DNA of 64,000 nt from Typhlomys cinereus (taxonomy: Eukaryota; Chordata; Mammalia; Rodentia; Platacanthomyidae). The DNA lies in the NCBI GenBank assembly GCA_023101885.1, contig JALPQD010000834.1, positions 372,001 through 436,000 of the forward strand, read 5' to 3'. This document shows, piece by piece, positions 10,901 through 22,310 of the stretch (positions within the stretch are counted from its first letter, which is position 1; each line of letters starts with the position of its first letter). Under the pieces are notes generated by a model. That model did not search any database and was not told the DNA's origin. It saw only the letters and a list, made by a program, of their open reading frames with translations. Position numbers and translations under genes: made by a program.

Positions 10901-11714
10901 TCTTAGAGCAGCTTTCATTGTGTCCCAGAGATTTGGGTAAGTTGTATTTTCATTATCATTCACTTTCAGGAAATCTTGAATTTCCTTTTTAATTTCTTCC
11001 TGAATCCAGTTCTCATTCAGCATCATATTGTTAAGTTTCCAGGAGTTAGTGTATTTTCTGTTGTTTGTGGTTTTGTAGATGTCTAGCTTTAGGCCATAGT
11101 GGTCTGACAGGGCACAGGTTAGAATTTCAACTTTTTTGTATATGTGTATTCTTTGGTGCGTGGGTGAAAAGTTCGATAGAGATCAAAGGTTCATATCTTT
11201 CAGGGTTTGATTAAGGTCCAAAGTGTCTCTGTTAAACTTTTGACCTATTGATCTATCCCATGTTGAGAGGGTGGTGAAGTCCCCAAGAATCATCATTTGG
11301 GGGTTGATTTCTTGCTTTAGATGCTGTAGTGTTTTCTTAATGAATGTGGAGGGGCCCGTATTGGGTGCATATATGTTCAGTATTGTGAAGTCTTCCTGGT
11401 GAATTTTATCTGTGACTAACATGTAGTATCCATCCGTGTCTCTTATAATTTTCTTTGGTTTGAAGTGCACTTTGTCTGATATCATAATGGCTACCCCCTG
11501 CCTGTTTTCTGCTTCCTTTTGCTTGTAGAATTGTTGACCAGTCTTTTATTTTTAGGCCATGCCTATCTTTTGTGGTGAGATGGGTTTCCTACAGGCAGCA
11601 GATTGATGGATAGGGATTTTTAATCCAAATCTGTAATCTGTGTCTCTTGATTGGTGAGTTAATTCCATTAACATTCAGTGTTATAATGGAGAAACTATTT
11701 TTAATTCCAGACAT
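7972..11714 (-). pseudogene. L1 ORF2 (endonuclease-reverse transcriptase), broken
   Basis: The frame starts at an ATG at 11,712-11,714 (MSGIKNSFSIITLNVNGIN) and ends at TAG 7,972-7,974, about 3.74 kb. In the family the protein nicks target DNA with an N-terminal APE-like endonuclease and copies L1 RNA with its reverse transcriptase. The reverse transcriptase core is readable at 9,589-10,182: [21 protein letters not shown] and the catalytic LFADD (9,679-9,690). The C-terminal part is readable near 8,030-8,212 (MEYYSAI). Frame breaks split it into at least six pieces. In the endonuclease, the usual GDFN/GNFN reads GDFT, and about 70 bp with the SKIDHILG motif is missing at about 11,142-11,148. 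It cannot be autonomous. Confidence 0.9.
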
Positions 11715-11763
11715 TTATTATGTTTAGTAGTTTTATAAGTATATTGCTTTGCTGTTAATGGTG

Positions 11764-12829
11764 TTATACTTGCCTTCTGTTCTCCTGGATATGCCTGTTT
11801 TTTTCTTCATGCTTGAGTATCATTTCTAGCATTTTTTGAAGGCTTGGTTTGGTGGACATGTATCCCTTCAAGTTGTCTTTGTGCTGGAAGATTTTTCTTT
11901 CTCCTTCACTCAAGACTCATAGTTTTGCAGGGTAAATCAGCCTGGGCTGACATTTTTGCTCATTCAATACTTGAAGTATGTCTCTCCAAGCTCTTCTTGC
12001 TTTTACTGATTCGACTGAAAAGTCATTTGTTATTTCAATAGGTTTACCTTTAAAAGTGACTTGTTTTTTCTTCCTTGAAGCTCTCAGCACCAGTTCTTTA
12101 TCTTGAATGTGGAGTGCTTTGACTATTATTTGCCGTGGCGAGCTTCTGTTTTGGTCATATCTGTTTGGGGTGCAGAATGCCTCTTGTATATGGATGGGCC
12201 TCTCTTTTTTTTAGATGAGGAAAGTTTTCCTTGATGATCATTTGAAAAATTTCCTCAGGGGTGGTATTTTGAGATTCTTGCTCTGGTATTCCATGGATAC
12301 GCATGTTAGGCTTCTTCAGGGTGTCCCATAACTCTTGAATATTTCTATCGAGTATCTTTTTGGCTTTAACAATCTCTTCCATTGAGCTGGTTAATACTCC
12401 CACTTTATCTTCAAGGTCTGAAATTCTCTTTTCTGCTTTGTTAGTTCTGCTCATAAGACTCTCTGTGGAGTTCTGGGTTGAAGATAACTTGTCTTTTAGC
12501 TCACTTTTAAACTCTGCTTGAGTCTGCTTTAACTGCTCTATGCCAGTTTTTGATTCTTGCACTGTTTTTCTCAACTCCTCCAAGTTTCTGTTGTGTTCCT
12601 CTTCAAAGCGACTGATTTGATTATTTAATTCCTCCCGGATATCCTCTTTCATAGTATTGAACATGGTAATGATCATATTTTGAAGGTCGTTATCCTGGGT
12701 CAGGCTTTCTTGGCCATTTTACATGGGTTTGTTCTGGTTGGAGTCTAACATTATGGGATTAATTCCTTCAGTGGGAGATTTGTGTACTTGAGTGTTGTTT
12801 CTCATGGGTTTGCACTTTGACTTTGGCAT
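11764..12829 (-). pseudogene. L1 ORF1 (RNA-binding chaperone), broken
   Basis: Start MPKSKCKPM at 12,827-12,829; final TAA at 11,764-11,766 just before ORF2. The family protein forms coiled-coil trimers that coat L1 RNA. A long heptad-like stretch (residues in 12,155-12,676, with EELRKTVQESKTGIEQL) is the coiled coil, and the C-terminal domain motifs RRAW and RLIYPAKL follow. Three lesions are visible: TAA at 12,719-12,721, where related copies have GAA; an eight-T run at 12,205-12,212 that shifts the frame; and a TGA right after RLIYPAKL (11,917-11,919), also present in two other L1s. Confidence 0.88.
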
Positions 12830-12926
12830 TGTCCTTTTAACTCTTAAGATCTTCTTTCAATTTCTGTGTGTTTTTCACTAAACTGAGTTATTTGGCCTGG
12901 GGTTTTAGGGGTGGGCAGAGAAGGAG

Positions 12927-12936
12927 CTTACCTAGG
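12927..12936 (-). other. Consensus 5' splice donor, L1-A unit 2
   Basis: Minus-strand CCTAG|GTAAG matches the U1-complementary donor consensus. Same relative place as the donors in L1-S and L1-D. Confidence 0.55.
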
Positions 12937-13164
12937 TTGAGGTGAGTCCAGGCTGGAACCCGCGCGTCCCAGGCGGAGGAGTCGGGGAAGGAAGGATGAG
13001 GCATCTGCATGCACTGTTTAACCTGGGAGACCTGAGGGCAGGCCGGGTGCAGCGGGGGTGCCCTCTCCTCCTCCCAGGCCCTGGGGCATGCGGCTCCGGC
13101 TGGATGGTGGGAGGAGCTGGGTCCCTTGGGCGGGCCGGGGTTCTGGGGGTGGGCGGGGACCAAG

Positions 13165-13174
13165 CTTACCTAGG
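13165..13174 (-). other. Consensus 5' splice donor, L1-A unit 1
   Basis: Minus-strand CCTAG|GTAAG about 67 nt from the element's 5' end. Confidence 0.55.
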
Positions 13175-13237
13175 TCGCGTGGTGAGGCCCGGCTGGACCC
13201 CGAGCACGTGTCCCGGGGGGCGGAGTGAAAGGAAGGG

Positions 13238-13250
13238 AATGTAAACATTC
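13238..13250. repeat. TSD of L1-A, 5' side
   Basis: AATGTAAACATTC, partner of 6,827-6,840. Confidence 0.65.
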
Positions 13251-14680
13251 TTAACAAGCATTAACTCTTAGAACAGAATTCCCTGTAACACTCAAGCTCA
13301 GTGTTTCAAGCCTCCTTGGGATATGAATCACAATTTAGTATATTTTAAGAGTGTGTCAAGGTCAGGGAACATGGGCTATATGCAAGTTAGAATGCTGATC
13401 CTCAAGGCATAGCTTACCTTGCATCATACATTTCTGTTTTCCCAGGAGACTTTATGTAAATAATGAAATCACTTTTAATAAAATCATTTTGCTTAACCTG
13501 TTGTGTGATAGGTCTATGCTACTGAATTATTTTAAACAGTTTTACATACTGTGGCTGCTGATCCTATCTCACACTTAAAGAGTTTTGAATCAACCCTTAC
13601 TCCAAAAAAATAATTGAGCTGTATTGTCTCTGCTGAGCATTTCTATTATCACCAAGTCTTCTTTTCTTTGATGAATGGAGTTCAAACTTGCTCATTTATG
13701 TGTGGTCTGAGAATTGGCTAGCGTGCAGTTTTTGGTTTTTTTGGATAACTATTGTCCAGCTCTGTAGGGTTCTGAACTGTAAATGATGCTTCTAATAGAA
13801 TAATAAACTATGCCACATAGACTTTTGAGAACTCAGCCTTACATATTCCAGCATATTTAGTATCTTTGAATTCTGATTTTATTTGTCCAATTCAGCTCGG
13901 CCACCATACTATTTAGACTGTCTCCAGATTTAATGGTAGATTGCTTATATATAGGGGTTATGATGTTTGCTTTTTTCTCTTGGAGATATGAGACTTGGTT
14001 GCTCATTGCCTGAATTTCAAAACAGATTTTTAACATATCTATTTTACAAATTGATTACTCTGGAAACTAATTCTGCTCTTCTTCATTAGTATAACATAGT
14101 TAAGAGTAGAAGTCTGCTATTAGGTATCTGCTTACTATAAACATCTTTTATGTAAATTGATTATTTACTTACTTGTAATCCTCTTTCTGAGATTCATACA
14201 ACTTGACTGAAGAAATGTTGGACTTAACATACAATTAAGAATGTTATTTCTACATAATAACTACTGATTAATGTCTCTTTGGAACAAATATAAAATATTT
14301 GCTATTCAAGTACCAAAAGACTTATACTTTGGGAATAATTATTACTTTGTTTGGTGTCATTTAGAGCATAAAAGGAGCCCTCATCATTCATATGGCAGAT
14401 CTATAGCAAATGGGAATATCCAGGATTACTATATTTACAGGAATTAAAAAATGACATTATTATTTAAATATATAAGTGTCATAATCATGAAAAACATTTA
14501 GAAATTGAGGAAGAATTGCTCTTAAGAAAGGTACATTGTGTGATTCATGGTTTTAGATTGGACATGTGATTAGAAAAATCTCCTTTCATGAAGGAGAGTA
14601 TTAGAATCATTGAATTTATGGTTGATATAAAATGATAATGATGATTTGAGTTGTTTATATGGATATGATCAATTCGTGTC
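13251..14680. other. Unique AT-rich DNA in arm A, no feature seen
   Basis: No gene or recognised repeat. Present in inverted form at about 25,771-27,168 and again at about 42,421-43,820. Confidence 0.5.
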
Positions 14681-15750
14681 TTTTTAAATTTATTTTTAGC
14701 ATATTGAATATTTATCCCTGTTTCCTTCTATTCCCCTCCCTCCCATTCTGCTTTCTTCCCTTTATTAATCCATCCCACTCACTCCCACCATCCTACCTGG
14801 CTGTTTCTATGAACCAAAAGAAGAGGGCTTCTCTCCTCTTTTGGGGGTTCAGGCCTCTTTGGTATACCAAGTTGCCTTTCCTTGGGCCACCCCACTGATA
14901 GAGGCATTTTCCTACACTCATCCAACTCTAGTACCTAAGGTTTCCCATGTGTGTTCTTTTCTCTCTTCAGTGCCTCACAGTCTATGGGGGCATGTTGGTA
15001 TTTCAGCCATTACTCAGATCTTAGAAGGACAAGTCTCACTTCTGTGAGTTCCTGGATATAGAATCCTTGCCTTGAATGGAAGGTCTTGTCTAACAGTGGA
15101 CCTTCCCAAATTTAAGTTCTTACTTAAATCTCACTGTCCCCTCTTCCATGAGGTTATCCAACCCTTAGGATAGGAAGAGGTTAGGATGGCTTGATTCTGG
15201 ATGAGCAATACTGGGTCACCAGTAATCTACATTATGGATGGTCACTATTGTTCACATCACTGCTCTTCTACTGGTCTAAGCTCAGTCTTGACAGGGTGTT
15301 GAGATTTTCTACTTCTCTTGTACAATAAGATTTCTAGGCTGAATGATAAGTGCTCTTCAAATCTATGGATATAATAGTAGTTATTTACAGAGCAGTTTGT
15401 TGTGCTCTCATCCTAACTATAGGTTCATTGGCTGTTTTCTCCTATTGATCTATTTCCTTCCATTTTTTAGGTTCTTGTTCTAATTAACAATAGCAGGAAT
15501 ATGTTCAATTCTGACAAGCAGGTCTTGAGTTCAATCAGAAAGCTGGTGGTTTTCTCTTTGAAACTCATGCTGCTATTACACTGGTGTTCACCTATTGCCA
15601 TGGTGATTTTTATTGCTACTTATAGATCTCATATTCCTTGGTACTGTGTAAGCTATCCAGCAAGGAGGAAGTTCTTCAGACTAGTTCCATTTGATTTATT
15701 TTGCCTATGTGCTGTGATCCATTTGTGTTGCAACTTCAGTAATAGGGTCT
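14681..15750 (-). mobile_element. Old L1 3'UTR, 5'-truncated
   Basis: On the minus strand it contains GGAAGAGGGGACAGTGAGAT and related 3'UTR motifs, then a G/A-rich tract and an A-rich end (14,681-14,697). It is diverged from the younger L1s and has no ORF2 left. The upper edge is uncertain because it grades into unrecognised sequence beyond about 15,200. Copies: 24,730-25,770 and 41,370-42,420. Confidence 0.5.
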
Positions 15751-15753
15751 TAC

Positions 15754-16002
15754 TCTTTTTTTTTTTTTTTTCTTGAGCGCAAACAAGAGCTATGGCAAAA
15801 GCCTATATTTGCAGGAGGGGGGACCTTTGAGACCTCTCTGATCAACATTTTATCAGGAAGTGCCACACTTCTGTTACTTCTAGTATATCTCTAATTGTCA
15901 CTGGGTATTAAGTGGATCAGCTCTGGATTTTTTCTTTTTGTTTTGCCTCATTTTCAATTGGAGAGACTGAGTCTTAACCCCTGAACCATCTCTCTGGCTC
16001 TC
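15754..16002 (-). mobile_element. tRNA-derived SINE, about 250 bp
   Basis: On the minus strand it begins GAGAGCCAGAGAGATGGTTC with AGGGGTTAAGACTCAG, the tRNA-like A-box region of rodent SINEs. It ends in a poly(A) tail (poly-T at about 15,755-15,771). The body after the head is not a family I recognise. Copies at 24,483-24,724 and 41,125-41,366. Confidence 0.5.
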
Positions 16003-16740
16003 TTGTTACTTTCTTTAATTCGCATTTTGACATATTATTAGCATATGTGGTTCCTATGAGATTACTTCCCATAATCTTACAGTTTTTCTATAAATCCCTC
16101 AGTCCCTCCTATTTTCCATACCCTCATTCCCAGCTAGGTATTTTTTTCTAATTGTTCCCTCCCTTACTCTACTTGCTCTGGTTTCATAAATCTCCCCTTT
16201 TACAAGGTGTCACCCTATCCCCTCCTGTGGATTTTTTTTTAAATATCATTATTATTGGGAGATGCATTCTAGTGTTTGGGGTTTATACATACTATGTTCT
16301 AACTTGTCTAGTGAAAGAGGGAGTGGGAGAGAGTATGCATGTGAAAATTAAAATTTGAATATATGTATATGAGATAAAATGCAAACAGTTGGTTGATCTT
16401 GTTAAAGTTTATATAGAATTTAGTCCTGTTATCATAAAAACATATAGCTTAAGACTTTTAGAAAGGAAAATATATACCAGTCAAACCTATGAAACTAAAC
16501 AAGCAGAAATAATATTGTTTCTTTTCAACAGGATATATCTGTAATTCTGATTTTTTTACATGTTGTCTACGATCCACTGGGTTATTAGATTATTCTATAC
16601 ACTATGCCCCTCAGTTTAGGAAATAAACAGAATCGTCTGTCTTTTCAAGGCCCTAAAAAGTACATATTATCTTCTCTTGTTCATCTATGCATGTTTTAAT
16701 TTTTTTGTAAAAATCTGATAAAGTATTTCCAAAAATATTT
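16003..16740. other. Unique DNA in arm A, no feature seen
   Basis: AT-rich; no gene or assignable repeat. Inverted copies in arm B and copy C. Confidence 0.45.
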
Positions 16741-16870
16741 GAGACTCAGTCCTCTGTCTCTGTCTGCCTCTGTCTCTCTCACCTGTCATTATCTATCTCT
16801 CTCTGTCTCTGTCTCTTTTTCTGTGTGTGTGTGTCTTCATCTCTATCTTTTTCTTCTTCTCTTCTTCCCT
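16741..16870. repeat. TC/TCTG-rich simple repeat
   Basis: Low-complexity pyrimidine tract joined to the 3' side of the B1 SINE. On the minus strand it is GA-rich, as expected for an expanded SINE tail. Copies at 23,638-23,757 and 40,292-40,411. Confidence 0.8.
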
Positions 16871-17008
16871 CCCTGAGTCCATTATGTACTCCAGGCTGGT
16901 CTGAATCACATTAAGTAGCATAAGCTGGCTTCAGATTCAAGATTCTCTTGCCTTTCCATCCTGAGAGCTAGGATGCAGTTGTTTGCCACCACAATCAGCT
17001 TAATCACT
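16871..17008 (-). mobile_element. B1-type (7SL-derived) SINE, old
   Basis: The minus strand reads GCTGATTGTGGTGGCAAACA, then CTCTCAGGATGGAAAGGCAA, GATTCAGACCAGCCTGGAGT and a purine tail. These align with the B1/7SL landmarks GGTGGCxCA, GGAGGCAGAGGCA and CCAGCCTGG. It is diverged, so an early B1 insertion. Confidence 0.8.
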
Positions 17009-17629
17009 GCCTTATTCAGGTAGTCACTGCACAGATAGGAACGTATAAACAAAAGTTCACTAAGAAGTCTTTCAATTTGGAAGTTTGAATATATTCAACT
17101 AATTAAATAAAAAATTTCTATACTGTGAACTGGAAGTTTCTGCTTATCATTTTATTGAAGATTTTATTACTTAAAAATTCAGTAGAGTCATTTAATCTTT
17201 TTTTTTTCCTTTGTCACATGATTATAAATTTGGGAGGAACTCAGTGAGAATTTGGCCAAGAGGGAGTATTTTGGAACACATGAAAGGGTCAATGATTTTT
17301 TTATATATCCAAAGTGGGTCATTTGGCTGTGCTTTCATCCTAAGACCCAGTTAGAAGTTTAAAAGTGGAGTTTTATAGAAATGATGTAACCAAAAAAAAA
17401 AAAACTGACATATTAGAGAAACTCAAAAAAGATTGAATAGACAGATTTAAAAAGACTTTCAAAGGCATAAGCAGTATTTAATATTTTATTTCTAGGGAAT
17501 GTCTATGGAGAAAATGACATAGAGTAATAATCAGGATTTCTTTTGTGGTACCAGTTCAAAGCTACAATCAATCTTACCAATTCAGGGTATCCATGTCAGA
17601 GCTGCACTGATCACTCAAAATTAGGGTGT
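17009..17629. other. Unique end of arm A, no feature seen
   Basis: AT-rich and non-coding. It ends exactly where L1-S begins. Confidence 0.5.
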
Positions 17630-20600
17630 TATGGGGGGTTTATTCCACAAAGTGGAAGCAGGGTCATATTGCATTTCAATCTTTCATTTCTTGAAGAATC
17701 TCCAGACGGCTCGCCAGAGTGGCTGTATGAGGTTTGCATTCCCACCAGCAACGTAGGAGAGTTCCCCTCTCTCCACTTGCTCTTGTTGTATTGTGGAATT
17801 TGCCACGACCCGGTGAGATGATATCTCAGGGAAGTTTGATTTGCATTTCCCTGATGGCTAAGGAAGTGGAGTATTTTTTAAGTATTGTGTAGACATTTTA
17901 ATTTCATCCCTGGTAAATTTTCTGTTAAGGTCCAGGGCCTATTTCTTAATTGAGTCATGGTTCCTTGTGTTTAGTTTTCTAAGTTCTTTCTGCACTCTGA
18001 CAGGAAGCTCTACAGATGTGGGTTAGTGAAGATTTTCTTCTCCCACTCTGTGGTTGCCTTTGAGCTCGTGTTACAATCTTTATCTGAACGAAGCTCTTAA
18101 TTTCACAAGATCCAACTGTTGAGAGTTGGTACAGTGACTGTGCCATTGATGTCTGTTTGGAAATGTTGGCCTAGCCCAATCAGCTCGAGGGAGTTCCCTA
18201 TCCTTTCAACTGATTTTTTTTATATCTCTGGCCTGATATCAGGTCCTTGAATCCATTTGGAATTAAGTCTTGTACATGGTGACAAGTACGGGTCCAGCGT
18301 TAATCTTCTGCATTTGGAATCAGTTTGCACCACCATTTGTTGAAGATGGCTGTTCTTTTTCCACTGGATACTTGGGCGCCTTTGTCAAAGACCAAATGGC
18401 TGTGATTGTGGGCTTATATCTGCTTCAATCCTTATCCATTGATCTGTGTGTCTATTGGAGCCAGTACCAGGCTGTCTTATAACTATGGATTGTAGTATAG
18501 ACTTAGGTTTGGTATGGTAATACCTCCAGCAGTGTTTTTGTTACTCAGGATTGTCTTTGCTCTCCTGGGTCATTTGTGCCTCCATATGAACTTGACGTTG
18601 TTGGTCAACTTCTTTGAAGAATTGCTTTGGGATTTTAATGGTATAGCATTGAATTTGTATATTGCTTGGTAGGATGGTCATTTTACAATGTTGATTCTGC
18701 CATCCAGAAACAAGGGAGGTCTTCCACTTTCTGGTGTCGTCGCATTTCTTTCTTTGGGTCTTAAAGTTTTCATTGTAAAGTCTTTTACCTCCTTGGTTAG
18801 GTTATACCAATGTATTTCATTTTTTTAGGGGCTATAGTAAAGGGATTGTTTTCTCAAGGCTTTCTCACTTCTTCAGTCTGGGCATAGAGGAGGCCTCGAT
18901 GTTTGTGCACATTTATTTGTATCTGCCACCCGGCTGAACTCTCATTAGTTCCAGGAGCTTCCTGGTGGATTTTTGGATCACCAGGTAAAAATCAGGTCAT
19001 CTGCATATAGGGATAGCTGGACTTCTTCATGCTGATTGAAACACTCTTATGTCCCTTTCTTGTCTCATGGCTTCAGCTAAGTCTTCAAGTACAATTGAAA
19101 GAAGTGGTGACAGTGGACATCCGTTCTAGTCCTGATCGAAGTGGGAATGCTTCTAATGTTCCCCTTGAGCATAATCCTTGCTGTGGGCTTGTATACAGCT
19201 TTTATTATATGATAAAGGTTCCTTCCATTCCTACGGTCTCATAAAAGGCTGTGGATATTGTCAAAAGCTTTTCTGCATCACCAAGGGTATCAGGTGTCTT
19301 GGACTTTGGACTGGTTTACATGATGAATTACATTATTTGATTTGCGTATGTTGAAACTACCTTGTGTGCCGGGGATGAAGTCTACTTGATCCCATGAATG
19401 ATCTTTAATAGTTTTTGAATCTGATCGCTAATACTTGTTGAGAATCTTGCGTCTGTGTTCTTCAAGAGATCGGCTATAGCTTTCTTTTTTAAGTGAATCT
19501 TTATTAGGTTTTGAGATTAAAACGATATTAGCTCATAGAAGGAATTTGGTATGTTCCTTCCTTTGCATTTGATGGAACAGTTTAAGGAGTATTGGTGTTA
19601 TTAACTCTAAATGTCTGGTAGAACTCTGTGCTGAATCCATTTGGTCCAGGACATTTTTTGGTGGGAAGATTGAGATTACTCTCAATTTCCTTATATGTTA
19701 TAGGACATTTAAATAATTCACACTTCCTGATTCAATTAAGGTTAAGTTGTGTTTACTTAGAAATTCATCCATCTCTTTTGTGTTGTCAAACTTCCAGAGT
19801 ATAATTTTTGAAATAGATGTTATAATTCTCTGATATCGTGGGTATCAGTAGGGATAACTCCATGTTCATTTCTAATTTTGTTAATTTGAGTTTTCTCTCT
19901 TTGCTTTTGGTTAATTTAACTAGGGTGTATCAATTTATGATTTTTCAGAGAACCAGCTTTTGACTGGTTGATATTTCTATCATTTTCTTAGTCTCGATTT
20001 CAGATATTTCTCCCCCTTCTTTTGCTAATCTCCTCTCTTCTACTACTTTTGGGATCAGATTCTCTAGTTCTCTAATGCTTAAGCTGCATTGTAAGTTGTT
20101 TATTTCTGATGTTTCCATTTTTTTGATGTAGGCATAAGAGCAGAACTACCTCTAAGACAGCTTTCATTGTGTCCCAGAATTTTGGTAAGTTGTATTTTCA
20201 TTACATTCACTTTCAGGAAATCTTGAATTTCCTTTTTAATTTCTTCCTGAATCCAGTTCTAATCAGCATCATAGTGTGTTCGTTTTCAGGAGTTAGGTAT
20301 TTTCTCTTGTTTGTTGTGTGTGGATGTCAGCTTTAGCCCATTTGGTCGGACAGGGCACAGGCTAGAATTCATCTTTCCGTAATGTGTAGATTCGTTTTGT
20401 GCCCGTATGTGATCTATTTGGAGAAAGTTCCGTGTCTTGCTGAGAAAAATGTCTGTTCTTTGTGTGGTGGGTGAATAGTCGATAGAGATCTGTAAGGTCC
20501 ATTCGTTAGGGTTTGATTAAGGTTCAAAGTGTCTCTGTTGCTTTTGACCTGTGATCTATCCCATCTTGAGAGGGCGGTGTTGAATGCCCATGAATTATCA

Positions 20601-21013
20601 TTGGGGGGTTGATTCTGCTTTAGACGCTGTAGGGTTTCTTAATGAATGTGGAGGGGCCCGTATGGGGTGCATATATGTTCAGTATGTGTGAAGTCTCCTG
20701 GGTGAATTGTACCTGTGACAAAATGTAGTATCCATCCTGTGCTCTTATAATTTTCTTTGGTTTGAAGTCCACTTGTCTGGTAAATAATGGCTACCCCTGC
20801 CTGTTTTCTGCTTCCATTAGCTTGTAGAATTGTTGACCAGCCTTTTATTTTTAGGCCATGCCTATCTTTTGTAGTTATATGGGTTTCCTGCAGGCAACAG
20901 ATTGATGGATAGGGATTTTTAATCCAAATCTGTAATCTGTGTCTCTTGATTGGTGAGTTAATTCCATTAACATTCAGTGTTATAATGGAGAAACTCTTTT
21001 TAATTCCAGACAT
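17630..21013 (-). pseudogene. L1-S ORF2, 3'-truncated and frameshifted
   Basis: Starts at an ATG at 21,011-21,013 (MSGIKKSFSIITLNVNGIN; readable at 20,639-21,013 with QETHITTKDRHGLKIK of the endonuclease). The catalytic box is at 18,996-19,007 and reads YADD. The frame is broken at many places by single-base losses, most of which are not repeated in the second copy of this element. They are therefore probably read errors rather than mutations. The 3' end is lost at the rearrangement junction. Confidence 0.85.
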
Positions 21014-21063
21014 TTATTATGTTTATTAGTTTTTATAAGTATATTGCTTCACTGTTAATGGTT

Positions 21064-22096
21064 TTATACTTGCCTTCTGTTCTCCTGGAAATGCCTTTTT
21101 TTTTCTTCACGCTTGAGTATCATTTCCAGCATTTTTTGAAGGCCTGGTTTGGTGGACATGTATCCCTTCAAGTTGTCTTTGTGCTGGAAGATTTTTCTTT
21201 CTCCTCGTCAAGACTCATAGTTTTGCAGGGTAAATCAGCCTGGGCTGACTTTTTGCTCATTCAATACTTGAAGTATGTCTCTCAAAGCCTTCTTGCTTTT
21301 ACTGTTTCGACTGAGAATCATTGTTATTTCAATAGGTTTACCTTAAAAGTGACTTGTTTTTCTTCCTTGAAGTCTCAGCACCAGTTCTTTATCTTGAATG
21401 TGGAGTGTTTGACTATTATTTGCCGTGGCGAGCTTCTGTTTTGGTCTATCTGTTGGGGTGCGAAATGCCTTTTGTATATGTATGGGCCTCTCTTTTTTAG
21501 ATGAGGAAAGTTTTCCTTGATGATCATTTGAAAAATTTCCTCAGGGGTGGTATTTTGAAATCTTGCTGGTATTCCATGCATAGCATGTTAGGCTTCTTCA
21601 GGGTGTCCCATAACTCTTGAATATTTCTCTCGAGTATCTTTTTGACCTTTAAAACCTCTTCCATTGAGCTAGCTAATACTCCCACTTTGTCTTCAATGTC
21701 TAAATTCTGTTTTCTGCTTCATTTGTTCTGCTCATAAGACTCTCTGTGGAGTTCTGGGTTGAAGATAACTTGTCTTTTAGTTCAGTTTTGAACTCTGCTT
21801 AAGTCGGTTTTAATCGTCTATGCTGTTTTTTGTTTCTTGAACTGTTTTTCTCAACTCCTCCAAGTGTCTGCTGTTTTCCTCTTCAAAGCTATTGATGGGT
21901 TTATTTAATTCCTCCCGGATTTTCCTCTTTCATAGTATTGAACATGGTAGATATCATGTTTTGAAAGTCGTTCGCCTGGGTCAGGCTTCTTGGCCATTTT
22001 CGGTGGGTTGTTCTGCTTGGATTCTATCATTATGGGATTCATCCTTCAGTGGGAAATTTGTTTACTTGGGTGTTTGTTTCTCTTTGACTTGGGCAT
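21064..22096 (-). pseudogene. L1-S ORF1, frameshifted
   Basis: ATG at 22,094-22,096; terminal TAA at 21,064-21,066. The coiled-coil and C-terminal domain wording is clear but split by single-base losses. The better-read duplicate (38,391-38,690) gives a clean N-terminus (MPKSKRNNTQVNKFPTEGMN) and has TEN where L1-A has its TAA. The TGA after AKL is present at 21,215-21,217. Confidence 0.82.
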
Positions 22097-22191
22097 TGTC
22101 CTTTTAACTCTGAGGCCTTCTTCAATTTCTGTGCAGTTTTTCACTGAACTGAATATTTGGCTTGAAGTTTTGGGATTGGCCAGGGGCAGAA

Positions 22192-22201
22192 CTTACCTAG
22201 G
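22192..22201 (-). other. Consensus 5' splice donor, L1-S unit 2
   Basis: Minus-strand CCTAG|GTAAG(T). Duplicate at 38,789-38,798. Confidence 0.55.
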
Positions 22202-22310
22202 TCGAGGTGGGTCTAGGCTGCTCTGCGCCCTCCCAGACGTGGCGAGATGGTGAAAGGGAGCGCTTCTGCTGTGTGGCGGGTTGGGGAAAGGGAGAATGTG
22301 GAGGGCTGCT

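Larger units (their letters stand above)
6841..13237 (-). mobile_element. Full-length LINE-1 (L1-A), inactive
   Basis: A complete L1 on the minus strand in the expected order: a two-unit GC-rich 5'UTR (12,830-13,237), ORF1, a gap of about 49 bp, ORF2, 3'UTR with polypurine tract, and a poly(A) tail. TSDs flank it. It is dead: a nonsense codon lies near the start of ORF1, frameshifts occur in both ORFs, and about 70 bp of the endonuclease region is deleted. The same private lesions occur in the copies at 27,182-33,433 and 43,835-50,094. Those are therefore copies of this locus, not separate insertions. Confidence 0.93.
12830..13237 (-). promoter_or_regulatory. L1-A 5'UTR: two tandem units
   Basis: GC-rich sequence upstream of ORF1. 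Two related units follow one another: both open with CCTTCCTT-type sequence and contain GGACxCG and a CCTAGGTAAG splice-donor-like site (13,165-13,174 and 12,927-12,936). A TATA-like but degraded GGTTAAACAGTGC lies between them at 13,011-13,023. Rodent L1s are known to use 5'UTR repeat units (monomers) as promoters. This unit type is not one I recognise. Confidence 0.75.
4752..17629 (+). repeat. Inverted-repeat arm A (about 12.9 kb)
   Basis: The whole segment reappears as its reverse complement at 22,884-35,500. Matching includes unique DNA, SINEs, L1-A with its private mutations, and the B1. Its right end is GGGTGTT at 17,623-17,629, matched by AACACCC at 22,884-22,890. The left end is set only by the N gap after 35,500, so the true arm may be longer. 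Reading frames and homopolymers are better preserved here than in the other two copies, so this is the best version of the sequence. Confidence 0.9.

Noticed and set aside
10334..11026. Long open frames (up to 230 codons) as host genes
   Set aside because: They are parts of L1 ORF1 or ORF2 or their antisense shadows, with L1 motifs and frame breaks.
12888..13257. Several overlapping GC-rich frames resembling a proline/glycine-rich gene
   Set aside because: They lie in the L1 5'UTR units, on both strands, and change between copies.
15755..15771. Poly-T run as a terminator
   Set aside because: It is the poly(A) tail of a minus-strand SINE.
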